Shown: piece after piece, positions 1-12,500 of the stretch
Layout of the letters: every line of letters starts with the position of its first letter
Numbering within the stretch: position 1 is the first letter of the stretch
Source: Myrmaecium sp. VS I D KN 1
Taxonomy: Eukaryota > Ascomycota > Dothideomycetes > Valsariales > Valsariaceae
Direction: 5' to 3'
NCBI GenBank assembly: GCA_019775845.1
Contig: JADQAV010000035.1
Location: 146,138-210,137, forward strand
Length of the DNA stretch: 64,000 nt
Made by a program: the position numbers and the translations under genes
Notes under the pieces: generated by a model
What the model was told of the DNA's origin: nothing
Database searches by the model: none
What the model saw: the letters and a program-made list of their open reading frames with translations, nothing else

Positions 1-150
1 GAGATCGTCTTGCAAGCGGACTGGTGCGATCTGGCGCCCAAGAGGAACTGGTACAGGACCGTGGTTATGCCCGCGTTTGAAAAGCATGTTCAGGGAGGTG
101 CTCAGAGATATGGATTTGAAGCGCGTGCGTGCCGAATGATTGAAGTATCC
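1..150 (+). CDS. possible 3' end of a gene cut by the window edge
   Basis: Frame 1 is open from the first base. Its opening residues (…DLAPKRNWYRTVVMPAFEKH…) have a protein-like composition, while the reading after about base 150 turns into hydrophobic low-information sequence. It may be the last exon of a plus-strand gene that starts left of the window. I do not recognise the family. The true stop or splice site cannot be placed. Confidence 0.2.
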
Positions 151-653
151 CGAACGTTACGGTTGTTTCTATTCCCTCCCCACCTGTCAGTCACGATTGT
201 TCCATTGAAGCTCTTCTTGCTCTTATCTCGGACTTCCATAGCATACATATATATCAGGCCTATCCGCTTCCTTACTATTATCTCAAGAGAGCTGGAAGGG
301 ACGTCCAGCGGTGTGGATTGGGTGAAGGCAGGCGTCAGACAAACTGATAATCTGCAACTTCACTGGTACCACCGCTCTCATGCTTTATTTAATTATCGTA
401 TCGCTTTTGGTTACATCTCTAAATGTAAACATCCTGAAGCATACTCAATCCGCCAAGCCAAATCCGTCCGGACTAGTAGCTTCGTAAGCACGGCCCCCAC
501 ACCTAGGTAGGCACTCCGGCGCGCCCTCCGCAGTCAGTATTTAGCCTCCCCTTCCCCCACATACGGACGGCGGAGTCATCTGTACAGCTTGATATACGAC
601 CAGAAAACCCTCATCATCCTTTCCTCCGTTCTCCAGGGAAAAGAGCGTCCACG

Positions 654-1764
654 ATGTCCGCACTCGACCACGTAACGACAGCGGACAAGATCCACCTCGT
701 CCCCTGGGATCCCGCGGATGAGGCGCATTACCAGCGCATGTATGACCAGCGCGTCGCGTGCGGCTGGCGGGAGGACGAGGTGGCGGAGTGGAAGGAGAAG
801 CAGTTGAGGGGTTGGAAGTATATGTACTGGGTGGTTGGTCCTCCCTTCTTTTCTCTTTTCTCTCTCTTTTCGATGACCTCGTTTTCTTTCCATTTCTTAA
901 TTTCATTATCTGTTGTCCGCTCCTTCTTCTTCTTCTTCTGGAACGTCCTCCCACCGTCTCCCCTGTTTGAGACCTTTTCTTTTTCCTGAATGCAACGCTT
1001 TTCCGGTTGCACGTGGCTCCCATTCAAGCATCCCGTTTTTCATGAGTTGTATACAGGTACTTTCGGATACCCTGCCGGAAAAGGCCGATCTGCTCGCGAT
1101 GCATATTGAGAAGTACCCAAAGGTAAGCTCTCGTGGACATTGGACCGACAAGACGTAAAAGACCATAGGAGGGAACACTGGTCCATTAACTGACTGACTG
1201 GACGGATTCTCCAGGAGGCCGAGCCCCTTTTGAACCGAGCCACCACACCACCAACTCCCTTCCACCCCATCGGCCACACCGCCCTCGAACGGCTCACCTC
1301 CGAGGAAGCAACCTACCTCGACCTACCCGAAACCGAAACACTCTGGATCAAAAGTCTCTACATATCCTGGTACGACCCCTCCCCAAATGCATCCCCACCA
1401 AAACCAACCCTCCCCCCCTCCCAGGCCCCTGCAAGAAAACCCCCACCACCGCCTCGGCCGGCTCACCATCACGCACACCGAGCGCCTCGCCCGCGCGCCC
1501 GCGCCCTTCGGCGCCCGCATCCTCGCCCTCGACACCATCGCCGCCGCCTTCCAGCGGTCGGAGCCCTACCAGGCGCGCATGTTCGACGCGCGCGGCCTGG
1601 CGCGCCCGGACCCGGACGCCTTTCGCACGACGGAGGGCTGGTGGGCGCGGGCGGGTTGGAGGGTTGTGGAGGGGAAGGGGACCCGGTTTGAGTGGGGGGA
1701 TCGGGAGTCCGGGGCGGGGGTGGAGGTGCCGATTTTGTTTATGGTGAAGAGGCTGGAGGGGTGA
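654..1764 (+). CDS. GNAT-like N-acetyltransferase, four exons
   Basis: Exons 654-830, 1057-1122, 1215-1369 and 1425-1764 join into an open frame of 245 aa. Introns: 831-1056 (long and pyrimidine-rich), 1123-1214 (GTAAGC donor) and 1370-1424. The N-terminus (MSALDHVTTADKIHLVPW) reads as the first strand of a GNAT fold: a ligand-facing 'L-x-P-W-D-P-x-D' start followed by a W-rich helix. The C-terminal part (GWWARAGWRVVEGKG … ILFMVKRLEG) resembles the end of small fungal GNAT proteins, where a strand closes with a 'FM.K' motif. The family would transfer an acetyl group from acetyl-CoA to a small-molecule or protein amine; no substrate can be read. The classical R/Q-x-x-G-x-G/A acetyl-CoA loop is not obvious to me, so the family call is tentative although the gene model is sound. 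Confidence 0.6.
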
Positions 1765-3869
1765 GAGGTGTTTGTGTGGGCGGGGAGTTCGAGGAAGCTG
1801 GTGTGGTTGGGTGGGGGGATCTCGAGGATGTAGGTGCGAGTGTGGTGCTTCCGTGAAAGCAGACGGAGACGGAGACGTAGACGTGCTTGTGTATCCTGTT
1901 GTACGGGTTGATGCGTACTGGAGAATTAGCCTTTGCTCGGACAAGGGTGGGAAGAACGTTTCCATCTCATTAATTTTCCTTGCTTCGACTCACTCGTTGG
2001 AACGTCGGTCCCATGCTCATGGTCAGGGGAAAGGTTGGCAAGTCCCGCGCGTTCTGGTTCTAATTCTACGGCCATGTGGCAGAAGGAGGTCTCGCAATCT
2101 ACATCAAAGTATAGGAAGGTAAGAGCCCAGATGTGAAAGAAGGGGACACCTAACCGACTGATGATTCAGACAGAAACTTTAGAGCGACCGCAATACATCA
2201 AATGAGGGAGGGCTAGGTCAGCTGTACCACACGGCCTCGCTGCAGTCTTAGCTTTTCCATCAAGAACGTCTGTCTCACTCTCATCAGCATATCAATATGT
2301 CCTTGCCTGATGATGCTGGGAAACGGAAACTCCTTCGTGAGACTCCTGCCGCTCACAGCAACCCCTCCTGCGAACATCGTCGTGCCAGTTCCCATCTTCG
2401 TGGAGAGGACTCGCTAGAGTGGAGAGTCTGTGAGTTCGGGCTTCTAATCCGGGTATGAATCTACCGCAGAGGTTGTCATGTCAAAGAGCTGCAAATCCAG
2501 TAGATGGTCCCACCGGGTATGGAACGAAACCGTCTTTCCCCGAAAGCCAGTGGGGTCAGGATCTGCCACTGTCCTGTCCCAGATAGTGCTCCGAAGACCG
2601 ACGCGGGATGCGGCAGCGGTGCTTGATCAAACCTGCTCGGATCGAAGGCCCATCGAGGAGCACAGGCGGTGGTATGCTCGTCGGTCTTCATGATAAGGAG
2701 AACCGTTGCCTCGGGCCCAGATGGGAGGTTCTGGCCAAGCTTGCACTTGGGAGAGCGTGGGAGGGAGAGAGGACTCGGGTCTTTTCCTTGCTTCTGGACG
2801 CTGAGCTTGGGTTCTGGATTTGGGGCCTGTGAGCGAACTTGGAGGTGGAGTGAAAGATGGTACCTAGTCTCGCCATGACCTTCTGCACGTTGGCGAATGG
2901 ACCTTGAGAACCCCTGACGTATGTAATAGGCTTGCATCTGTATTGCGTTTGGCGCGTTCCTACTCCTATGATTTTCAAGGTTGGTTATAGGGCAATTCCT
3001 TTGCTGGGCTGATATAAGCAAAGGAAAAGATTCACAAAGCCTCTCAGCATTTCGGTGCGCATCTTGTCAATCGAGCGAATCCCCGATTTCAGCGATGTTG
3101 ATGACTTGGAAACGGCAATTAACATGACATATATTACCTACGGAATTCATCATGACTCCTGCTGTTCCTCGTCACGAAGAAGTGTTGCCTCACGATTTTA
3201 TCAATCGACAACCGCGGCTTATCGCGGCCCCCCGCCTGTCTCCGGACGGCGCCATTCCTGATGGGCGCTGGTCGCTGGGCGGGTGTCAGTGCTCGCCGCG
3301 GCGGGCTGGGGGCAGTTGGGGAGGTGGGAAAGTGTGGGAAGCTACAAGCGACGCGACCGCCCCACTCGGGCAGAGAAGGACCGACATCGCGCTTCTCAAT
3401 GGCCTCTGAATGGCCTTCCGATGCCCCCAAACACCTCGAATCCTTCCACCTTCCCCCCCCCCTATCGCAACCGGACGGGACAGACCAGATCTTCACCCGG
3501 CCGACTCACAATCGCATTTGCCCCAGGAAGCTCGGCCCCTTTCTCGCTCCCCATCCAATGGGCGGGCCCGCAGTCAGCGTTGGAGTTACCTATTTCCTTG
3601 ACCTCTGCAACCCCCCCGGGCGTCGCCACATCTTATCACAAGGCCACCCGTTTGTGGGACGCATCGTGGAGGAAGACACCGACGGTCTGGTTGCTTGGAT
3701 AGCCCATCTATCTCCATCATGGGTTCCTGGATAGCGAGGTCGGCGGTCGGACTCGGTTACTACTTAACAGCCTGATGCCCTCAAGCCACTCGACCACTCC
3801 TCACTCCCTGTCATCCTCTCTCTCTCAACATCTCCCTCCCCTCCTCGTCTCTATCCTCCCTCTCACATC
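1765..3869. other. intergenic stretch, no supported gene
   Basis: About 2.1 kb between the acetyltransferase and the MFS gene. Short open frames occur on both strands (for example minus 2213-2395 and minus 2476-3021), but they do not join with sensible splice sites and match no family I know. The 90 bases before 3870 are pyrimidine-rich, as is usual for a fungal 5' leader. Confidence 0.5.
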
Positions 3870-5582
3870 ATGGCTGGCACCGAGCGAGAGATCGACTATG
3901 CCATCCGGCCGCCCGGGACCGTCACGCTCGAGGAGCTGCGAGGGGATGGCCAGGTCAGCGAGGACATCATCCTCCAGCCGCAGCCCACCGACGACCCCAA
4001 TGACCCCCTAAACTGGCAGAACTGGCGGAAGTACTGGAACTACGGCCTCGCCAGCTTCTTCGTCCTCATGATTGCCGAATTCCTCGACGCGGCTACGCCG
4101 ACCTGGGGCCCCATGAACGTCGAGCTCGGCTTCAGCTACGAGGTCCTCAACGACAGCTACGCCATCGGCTGCGGTGCCCTGGCCATCGGCGTCCTCCTGC
4201 TCATCCCCTTCGCGCTCAAGTTCGGCCGCCGTCCGCTCTACCTCATCAGCACGCTCGTGCTGTTCGCCACGTGCGCCTGGAGCGCGAAGCTCCAGACCGT
4301 CGCCGACCTCCTCCTCATCAACTTCATCAGCTGCCTCTTCGGCGCCCTGGCCGAAGTCATCGTCCAGATGACCATCGCCGACGTCTTCTTCGTCCACCAG
4401 CGCGGGATCATGAACACCATCTACGTCTGGATCTGGAACATCGGCTCCACCCTCGGCTCCCTTGTCGCCGGCTACATCACCGCCAACATGGGCTGGCGCT
4501 GGCTCTGGTGGTGGAACACCATCCTCTACGGCTGCTGCATCATCGTCTTCGGGCTCGGCTACGAGGAGACGAAGTGGACGCCGCCCACGATCGGCCTGGA
4601 CGCCTCCGCTCCTGCTGCCGACCATGCCCCCAGCCAGGAGCTGGCCAAGCGTGACTCGAAGGAAGAGCAAGGCGAGGACAAGAAGACGCCCTCCGCCTTC
4701 GACATCAACCCGGTCACGGAAGCGGGCCACGACTTTGAGAAGCCGTCGGAGCGCGCTCTGATCACCACCTCCACCCCGCGCGTCCTCAACCCGTCCATCC
4801 CGCGGGAGACGTACTGGCAGCGCATGTCCCTGACCCGGACGTCGCCGGGCGACTTCCTGACCTTCCTCCGTCACGTCCACCAGCCGCTCACCATGCTTGG
4901 GACCATCCCCGGCGTGGGCTACATGGCGCTCGTCTACGGCGTGACCTCGGCCCTCTCGACGGTCATGTCGACCGTGATGAGCTCGTACATGACCGAGGCG
5001 CCGTACGACTTCACGTCCGACCAGATCGGGCTGATGGGCTTGGCCCCCTTCGTCGGCCTGACGCTGGGCTCGCTGCTGTGCGGGTGGGGCAGCGACCGCA
5101 GCATCCTCTGGCTGGCCAAGCGCAACGGCGGCGTGTACGAGCCGGAGATGCGGCTCTGGGGGCTGCTTCCTTTCATCCCCTGCGTCACCGCCGGCGCGCT
5201 CATCTTCGGCATCGGGCTCGACTACGGCGCGCCCTGGCCGCTCGTCGCCGTCGGCCTCGGCCTGAACCGGTTCGGCATGGCGCCCATCAACATCCTCGCC
5301 GTCACCTACATCCAGGACGCGTACAACCAGGTCGTCGGCGACGCCGTCGTCGGCGTCATGGTCGTCCGCAACGTCATCGGCACCGCCTTCGTCTTCGCCC
5401 AGGACCCCTGGATCGCGGCCATGGGCATCCGCAACATGCTCGTCATGATGGTCGTCATCCACTTCGCCGTCATGCTCGGCGTCGCCGTCTTCGTCAAGTG
5501 GGGCCGCGACTTCCGCGTTCGCAGCGTGCGCCGGTACAAGTACTACGCTTCCCGCCAGTACACCAGTCGCGAGGATCTGTAG
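3870..5582 (+). CDS. MFS transporter, DHA1 type, 12 TM, intronless
   Basis: A 570-aa integral membrane protein, probably a proton-driven antiporter in the plasma membrane. The cytosolic N-terminus ends with the fungal hallmark 'DDPNDPLNW' before TM1. The loop after TM2 carries the MFS signature around FGRRPLYL, and six N-terminal and six C-terminal hydrophobic segments flank a charged central loop (about residues 240-320, rich in K, E and D). TM4-5 contain 'MTIADVFFVHQRG', typical of the DHA1 branch related to yeast Hol1 and fungal multidrug or polyamine carriers. The start at 3870 follows a pyrimidine-rich leader and fits the family length. Substrate unknown. The second MFS gene (26606-28554) belongs to the same broad type. 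Confidence 0.9.
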   Translation: MAGTEREIDYAIRPPGTVTLEELRGDGQVSEDIILQPQPTDDPNDPLNWQNWRKYWNYGLASFFVLMIAEFLDAATPTWGPMNVELGFSYEVLNDSYAIGCGALAIGVLLLIPFALKFGRRPLYLISTLVLFATCAWSAKLQTVADLLLINFISCLFGALAEVIVQMTIADVFFVHQRGIMNTIYVWIWNIGSTLGSLVAGYITANMGWRWLWWWNTILYGCCIIVFGLGYEETKWTPPTIGLDASAPAADHAPSQELAKRDSKEEQGEDKKTPSAFDINPVTEAGHDFEKPSERALITTSTPRVLNPSIPRETYWQRMSLTRTSPGDFLTFLRHVHQPLTMLGTIPGVGYMALVYGVTSALSTVMSTVMSSYMTEAPYDFTSDQIGLMGLAPFVGLTLGSLLCGWGSDRSILWLAKRNGGVYEPEMRLWGLLPFIPCVTAGALIFGIGLDYGAPWPLVAVGLGLNRFGMAPINILAVTYIQDAYNQVVGDAVVGVMVVRNVIGTAFVFAQDPWIAAMGIRNMLVMMVVIHFAVMLGVAVFVKWGRDFRVRSVRRYKYYASRQYTSREDL

Positions 5583-7421
5583 TGAGATATCGACTTGGCG
5601 GTTTTTTCTTCTCTTTTCTCAGTATCTTTTCCTTGTTCATATCCTCAATACCACCTGTTGTACATACATATGCATGCATACCAATACCAACATACGCAAA
5701 AGCCTTCTTTCTGATAACCCACTACCAAGTTCTCCTCCACCATTTCCCTTGCTATCAAAATCATGCACGGTGTTAGCTCGCCACGGACAAGCCCATCCAT
5801 CATCGCCCTCTCTCGCCAAGAAACTCAGTCACAGCCAACCAAACCAGTGATGCATGTATATATGGAGTAGGTACGTACGTATATCAGCTACCAGACCTTC
5901 CTCCGGCCCGTTCCCTTCCCTTCCCTTCCCTTCCCTTTCGCCTGGACCTGTCTGACTGTCAATCCCACCCCCACCCCCACCTCATTCCCGTCGTTAGCCG
6001 ATCAATCTATGTACACACCCGCCACACACGCACGCACCCCACGTCCTCCTAAGCCTCCCACAAGCCAAAGGGATGTGAGAGGGAGGCGGGGAGGAGGCTA
6101 CTATTTAGTACTCCTAGGTACGCTAAGTTCCCCGCCTGCCGCTTAGCACATTTGGGTAGGTGGTGCCGATAGGTAGAAGCAAAAATGCTTACATAAGATG
6201 CTTCACCCCCAGTAGTCAGGCTGGATGCCTCAGGTGTCTTTCTCTGCGCCCTTCCTTCCGTATGCGGAAGGAGGTAACGTGTGGGCTTGGCTTGGTTTCT
6301 GTCGCAACCTCACTTCGTCTCGTCGTCTTCTTCTTCTTCTTTTGATTTTTCGCCTGAAAAGTCCCGATTTGCTCGGAACTAATTGGGTTGGATGGGATGG
6401 GTTTGCTTCGAGGTGCACTGTCTCCTCTTCCCCGGACGCTGTCCTGTATCCCTTTGCGTGAGGGTGCTGGGCCTGCTCTGAGAGGGAGGGAGAGGGAGAG
6501 GAATAGGGGGATGACGGATGTGACGACGAGGTTTTTTGTGAGGTGTGCGAAAGAGGAGAGAACGTTGGGGTTTCGGATGAGGATGGGCAGACTTATGTCG
6601 GCTTTCGCTGGGGTCGATGAAGAAGAACATGCCTGTGGGTTCGGTAAAGAGCTTGGAGAGTGGATGCGCTGGTATGAGCACTGCAATCAAGGACAAACGA
6701 TTGCATGTGCCAGAAGAGATTGGCGGCTGGGGAGAGGGAGGGTGTTGGTTAGGAGTCGGTTTGCTTGAGCGATCGGAAAGCGCATCAGCCATGAGAGTCG
6801 CATTCTTGATCCCGTGGTATGAGAGAACAGCTCTAAACGATGTCGATAATAGAAGCCACGAGAGCAGCGAACGGCTCAGAGCATATACCGGCATAACTCA
6901 CGTCGTCGGAACTTTCGTTTGTCTAATGGGCTACGAAGGTCGGTCTCCAGATGATGCCACAGCAGTTGTCACTCGTCAGTCTGTATCAACGGACGAAACA
7001 TGAGCAAGATGGAGGGTGAAGGGGGGAGACAGATACCCTCAGCTGCTCGCTGAGTAGTGAAAACACATCGGCTTCTTTCTTTTCACCTTCTGACATACTC
7101 GCTGCCACCCAAAATATACAAACGACACCACAGATGGATCCCAACGTCCAGCAGTCTCCCATGTAGGCCCGTGGCCATCTGTCCCGTTTCCATAAGGCGC
7201 TATGTCAGTCCAGAGTCGCCACGACGCTCGCTCGGATGTCTGTATACACGTCAAGATACCTGACACGCACGAAGAAAAGTTATGCCGCGAGCTTGCTGGC
7301 CACTGTCGACCTGGAGATAAATAGCTCGCAAATAATCAGCCCGGATTGCTCTCCACCACAATCGCTCTTTCCATTCCTATCTTTGGTCGCAGTCGACGGT
7401 TATTGCTTTGCCTTATCCGTG
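5583..7421. other. intergenic stretch with low-complexity tracts, no supported gene
   Basis: Contains CCCTT repeats (about 5911-5937), CCCCA repeats (about 5967-5983) and a TTC run (about 6325-6340). The open frames on both strands around 6216-7003 are rich in S, P, R and K, lack conserved-looking segments and overlap each other. I see no credible gene here. Confidence 0.45.
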
Positions 7422-7862
7422 ATGTCAACGGTCGTTGCGAATGTGCAAACGAGGAACCAGCTAAAAGGGCTTGAATCGCGGCGAAAGAAAATCAAGAAAG
7501 GGGAACTCCAGCAGCCCCAGCAGCCGCAGAATGACCAAATTCCTACTGGATACGGCGGGCTTACCTATAACCCAAATTTACACTTCTGGTATGCAACATG
7601 GATTCCGGTCGGGGGACAGCAAGCGGCCCAGGCCGGCTGGTACGTACAGGATGCGAATGGTTCCTGGTTTTTGGCGTACGGTCCCATTCCTTTTTCTTCT
7701 GCACACATTTTGAGCTCCGCTCAAGCGTGTGCCCTCCCTCTACCCATTCAACTGTCCGGGCGTGGAGAAAATACTAACAACGCGTGTCGTAGGACGCCTG
7801 CCCAGATAAACCATTACGTTGGACGGCCCTCTCTGATGGAATGCCTTTGTTGTGGCATGTAG
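7422..7862 (+). CDS. hypothetical small protein, weak model
   Basis: From the ATG at 7422 the frame is open to 7862 (146 aa). The first 90 residues look protein-like: a basic N-terminal helix (RRKKIKKGE), a Q/P patch, then an aromatic-rich part with W and Y (…LHFWYATWIPVGG…). The last third changes character, and candidate donors occur at 7590 and 7640, so the real exon structure may differ. No family recognised. Confidence 0.25.
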   Translation: MSTVVANVQTRNQLKGLESRRKKIKKGELQQPQQPQNDQIPTGYGGLTYNPNLHFWYATWIPVGGQQAAQAGWYVQDANGSWFLAYGPIPFSSAHILSSAQACALPLPIQLSGRGENTNNACRRTPAQINHYVGRPSLMECLCCGM

Positions 7863-9536
7863 TGAGTGCGCTGATTGAGGGCGTCGATGAGAAATTGCTT
7901 AGTGGCGGAGATTCGTGGGATCCCAAGAGTGAGATTCGTATGGCATGGAGAGGAAAAGGCAAAACGTGACATGGTAATCAAAACGCGGTGGCTTTTATGC
8001 GCTTCTATCGTTCTCCTCCGTGTGCGAAGAGGCTTTTGGGTAGAAGGGTCCTCTCTCATCGTGCACGTACTGGCGCATATCGGATGAGGTTGATCATCCG
8101 AGCTGCGTACACTGCTCATCTTCACTAGCCGTGAAGGATAGTACGCATCCCTAATGAGGACAGGCTGGTTTCTGGGGTCTATTTGTTTCGAGGCGAATGA
8201 TTAGCATGATTCTGGAGGCCAATGAATTAGAAAATCTTACGCCCGTTTTTCCCTTCTGCTGTCCCCAGGTCACTTCGTCAGATGATATCCGTTTGAGAAG
8301 ATCAAGATTCTCTCTGCTCATGACCGTGTGACGTTAATGAACTGGTGACAAAGCGAGCTTTGTCCGGTCACGAGGCTCTCATATACAGACACCGCCACGC
8401 GCTCTTCCCACCACTTTTATACTTAATGAGACCTTTCCATCGCCACGAGGCTCGTGCTTCCGCGGAGCATCATCGGGAAGAGGTATGCACACTCCCATTC
8501 CAATCCTTTCTCCAGACCTGGCTGTTCGATATCCGGATCACGCGAGGATAAGGATTTGATCTAAGCCTTATATCTAGTTCTGCGTATCATTACACGCCTG
8601 ACACATGAAAGTCCCTGAGCCATATGACCGCAAATCCCCGCCTTGGTTCGCTGTCCATGATTCACCCAAGATATACATAAGTAGAACCCGAAAGTCCGCC
8701 TAGATTTCCCAGACATCAGCCTTAGTCACAACCTCCATCATCCTGCCTGAAGCACAACAGCCACTCCGGGAAACGAGAAGCCACCGGAGCCTCATACAAC
8801 CACCCCCTTTCTCTCATATCCATGGGACCCGTTCACAGTAAATCCACCAACGCCCGCCTGGCCATTCTATGCGAGATCCGGGGATGGCGCGCGACGCGAG
8901 TGATAAGATACCGCCACGGCAGATATGTGGCGCCAGCGTGACCATTGGTCCCGAGGCACCTCGCCAGGGCCGCGGACGACGCCAGGCCACCCATACCCGT
9001 CTGGCTGATCTACCGTCTTGTCTGGATCGTGGAAGGTTGGGACACTCATGAAAACAAGCCGTGTACCATGGTGTTGAAAGGGGTCCCCCTTTGGTTATAC
9101 TGGGACAACTGGCCGCCTGGTACGCTGGCCATATTTCCTTTGAGCGAGGGGGCAGGTCATGCTGATATCGTCTCTAGGAGATCCAGTCCCCCCACCGAAG
9201 GAGAGATCACGGCTCCCCGAATGGTCACCATAGATGAGGGGGATGGGAAAGGCCAAGACTCCAGTACGAGATATATGTAGTACCGGGGTGCAGCTTGCGC
9301 CGCCGGTTGTTGACGTGAGAGCCTTGACGAGACTGTGCGGTGCTGGCAGATGTCTGTGGTCGTCACTATCTCGCCGGTTAGGGATAGAATGTAGCAATTG
9401 TGGCACTGGCTTACTGAACAGCACCGGAATCTTTCCTGATACATACCTTACTATTCAAAAGATGAATTGCTTTGCTTCTCCACTAAGACTCCCAAAGAGA
9501 CTATGAGATCCAGCGCACATCCTAGGGCTTTCCATT
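7863..9536. other. intergenic stretch, no supported gene
   Basis: About 1.7 kb downstream of the NLR gene (which ends at 9537 on the minus strand). Short frames on both strands around 8870-9440 show no domain, no plausible introns and no repeat structure. Nothing can be supported. Confidence 0.45.
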
Positions 9537-12500
9537 CTACTCTGGCTTTCTCGATTCCGGGTTCCCTCCCTTGAATCTCTTGAACAGTGAGGAGCTCTTC
9601 GCCTTTTTGGCGGCGGCCTTTGCATGCGCTACAGTATGCCCGTCCGTGTACCAGGGTTGCAAGATACGCCTCACCTCTTTCAACCAATTCGCTTGAGTCA
9701 TTTCGCGCTGACCTACCCGCACGACCTGTCTCTCAATCCGCCTCCATGTTGCCTCATCCAGGGCTGGCAAGCGTAGCAGCTGGTGGGTGCTGCCACACAC
9801 ACGTACCTCTAGATTGCCCTTCCTGAGCAGATCGCGGCAACGCCGCTCGAACTGCACATCGATGCAATCCTTGCACATGTACACGTCCTTATCTCCTCGG
9901 CCAGACCATGGTTCCCCGCACCCGTCACAGAGATACCGCCAGGATTGTTGTAAATTCACAAGTGACCAGGCTGCAAAGGCATGCTCGTCCTGATCCAGTG
10001 CGCTGCAGGCTTGCGTGAGCATCCAGAAGCTCTGCCAGTCATTATCCGGAATCTGGTCGACGAGCAGGTCGAATGCACCATCAACATAAGCTCGGATGCT
10101 TTTGCAAGCCTGACCCTTGTCTCCTGTAAGGTAGTGAGCTCGGGCGAGCAGGAGAGTCACTTCATGGTCCTCATTACTCATGCCCAGCTTCTGAGTTATG
10201 AAGTCGCCGAGTCGAGCAATTTTGTCGCCGAAACGGGCACGTCTGTGCTCAACAGTTTCCACAGCGACCATCTTTTGAATATACTCGGTCAGCATTCTCG
10301 CAGCTGAGCGTATCTGGTACTCCACGTTCGAGGCGACATCATCTGTTTGGACCTTGGGAACCGCAAGCTTATCCGCCAGGTGATTCTTCCACACTATCAT
10401 TGCCTCTCCACTGCGCTTTTGATATAACAGGGCAACTCCATAGAAATACTGTAGAGAATTTCGCTGGACGGAGCTCGGAGCGGCCTTCGTCAAGGCGTCG
10501 ATGTACATTTTGATCAAAAGGCCGACTTCCAGTCTTAGGATAGTAGCAACCCGCTCGTAAACTCATGCAGCCAGGCGTAGTGAAGACAAAGCGCCGTCAA
10601 CGAGTTTTGTTCTTCAGTAGAAGAGGCTGAAATATCATGTAGGAAGCGTGACAGGAAGGTTGAATCCTGATGATCCTCTGTGATCAATTTCCAGGCCGTG
10701 CTCATGAGCCATGTTTTGTTCGATACATTCTCAAGGAGCGCGCAGCACGCATTCATAGCCGGTCCGGATTGATGTCATGCTCCGTGGCACAGCGCCCACA
10801 GCGACTGGACCATGTCCTGGAGCTTCTCTGGATATTTCTTTTGGAACCTCTCTTCTTTCACTTTCTCGAGGTAAATCCGCAGACATTTGATTCCTTGTTC
10901 TGGATCATCTCGGTTCGCTCGAAGTAGGCACCAATATACTTTCCAGTCCCCCTCCCGCGGCGTGGTGTTAGTCACGTCGAAGATCTTAATCGCTCGTTGC
11001 AGTTCGGCCTTTGCCTCGTCGAGCAAAAGGTTTTCCAAGAGAGTCTCACCTAGTCGCAAATGCCAGTCGCCATCGCCTTCGCTTGTGGGGTTTCCAAGAA
11101 GTTTGATAGCGATTTGTTCTGCGTCTCTTAGACATCGGAGTGCATCTCCCTTCGTCTCCACGTATTGTAAGGGTTGCTGACTCTCAAGAGCGTCCACAAA
11201 CAGCGGTTGGGTGCTGGAAGCGTCCTCGAGTGATGTCCACTGTCCTGATATCGTCGCTTCCTCGTTTCCTTGTTCTGGTGTATTATCTACCTAATGACCA
11301 AGCATCAGTAATCTTGGAGCTACCTGAAACACAAGCAGGAGGGTGGGGGGGGCACCAGCTTGCTGAGATAATAAAACCATTGATAGACTTTCTCAACCTT
11401 CCAGTCATGCTTCTGAAGCCAATTCGCAGCCAGAACGAGGAGGATGGTACTGTAGAGGCCGTGCCCCTCCATCTTGTTGGCGCCCTCTGGGGGTATCCCA
11501 CTCCGCACGTCTGGGTCTTCGAGCCAAGCCTTGGTGTTTCGGAGACTGTTGCTCCAATAGGCTGCGTCCACTGGCGAACAGCTGTCGGGATCATTGTCAG
11601 GATCATTATTCGCAGCTCGCTCCAGCCACGTTTCCATGGTATCTCTATCGTGGAGATAGCGGTAGAACCAACTGCCGATTTCTTTCTTAAGGGATGGCTC
11701 AAGTTTAGCTGCTGGAAGATAAGTTAAGTGGTCGAGCAAGTATTCAGCCACGTATTGGTGCAAACTCTCCGTATCAGCTCTGTATTCGGGTACTGCCACT
11801 GCCTTTAGGAGGCGGAGAATGAGTTTGCCTTCGCTCTCTACGCTATCATAATGAATCACCAAGCGTTGGCGGCTTCCAGGACGTTGCTCTTGCTGAAGCT
11901 GGCTGAAGTGACGACCGAAAAAAAATCTTGTGAATATTTCGTCCCCGTAAGCCTCACGCATGACCCTTTCCAACAGACTGATCTCGGAGGGGTTCAAATG
12001 AGAACTAGACCCCCTGGGCTCGTTCTGGCAGCGAGTGAAATCACGTTGGATCTGGGAGTGTAAGGATGGACCCAATCCCATGCGAAGATACTCGTACATG
12101 CTAGGGGAATAGATTAAGCCTCCTGCATCCTCGAAGATGTCAATGTCAAAGTGTCGGCCGTACTTGGCCAGGATCTCGTGTCTCAAGCCCTTCGCCGGAA
12201 GATTCCCGTTCCGCATAAGCACAAATGCTCTATACTGACTCAAAGTGGGATAGATCATCAAAGAGCCCATGCATGTCAAGAAATCATTGATGTTTTCTAT
12301 GTCATCAACCTGCTGCTGCTCGTTGAGTTCGTCAACCTGCCACTGAAAGGTGACGCCGGGGTTGTCCCAGTCGCTATTCAAGATCTCTCCGAGCTCCCGA
12401 CTTGTCTTTGCCTGGGCTATGCGGGTCAAGGCCAAATGGGCTTTGGCCACGTCGTTGCTGTAATGATCGCACAATTTGACTTCCAGGTGCTTTAAAAGCG

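Noticed and set aside
2213-3021. Possible minus-strand gene from two adjacent open frames
   Set aside because: The frames do not join through credible splice sites, and I recognise no motif.
4008-5462. Long minus-strand open frame (484 codons) opposite the MFS gene
   Set aside because: It is the antisense shadow of a GC-rich coding region; the composition (D, E, G, V, R) is that of a reverse-read gene and no family fits.
6216-7003. Overlapping open frames on both strands
   Set aside because: Composition is typical of non-coding fungal DNA and no segment looks conserved.
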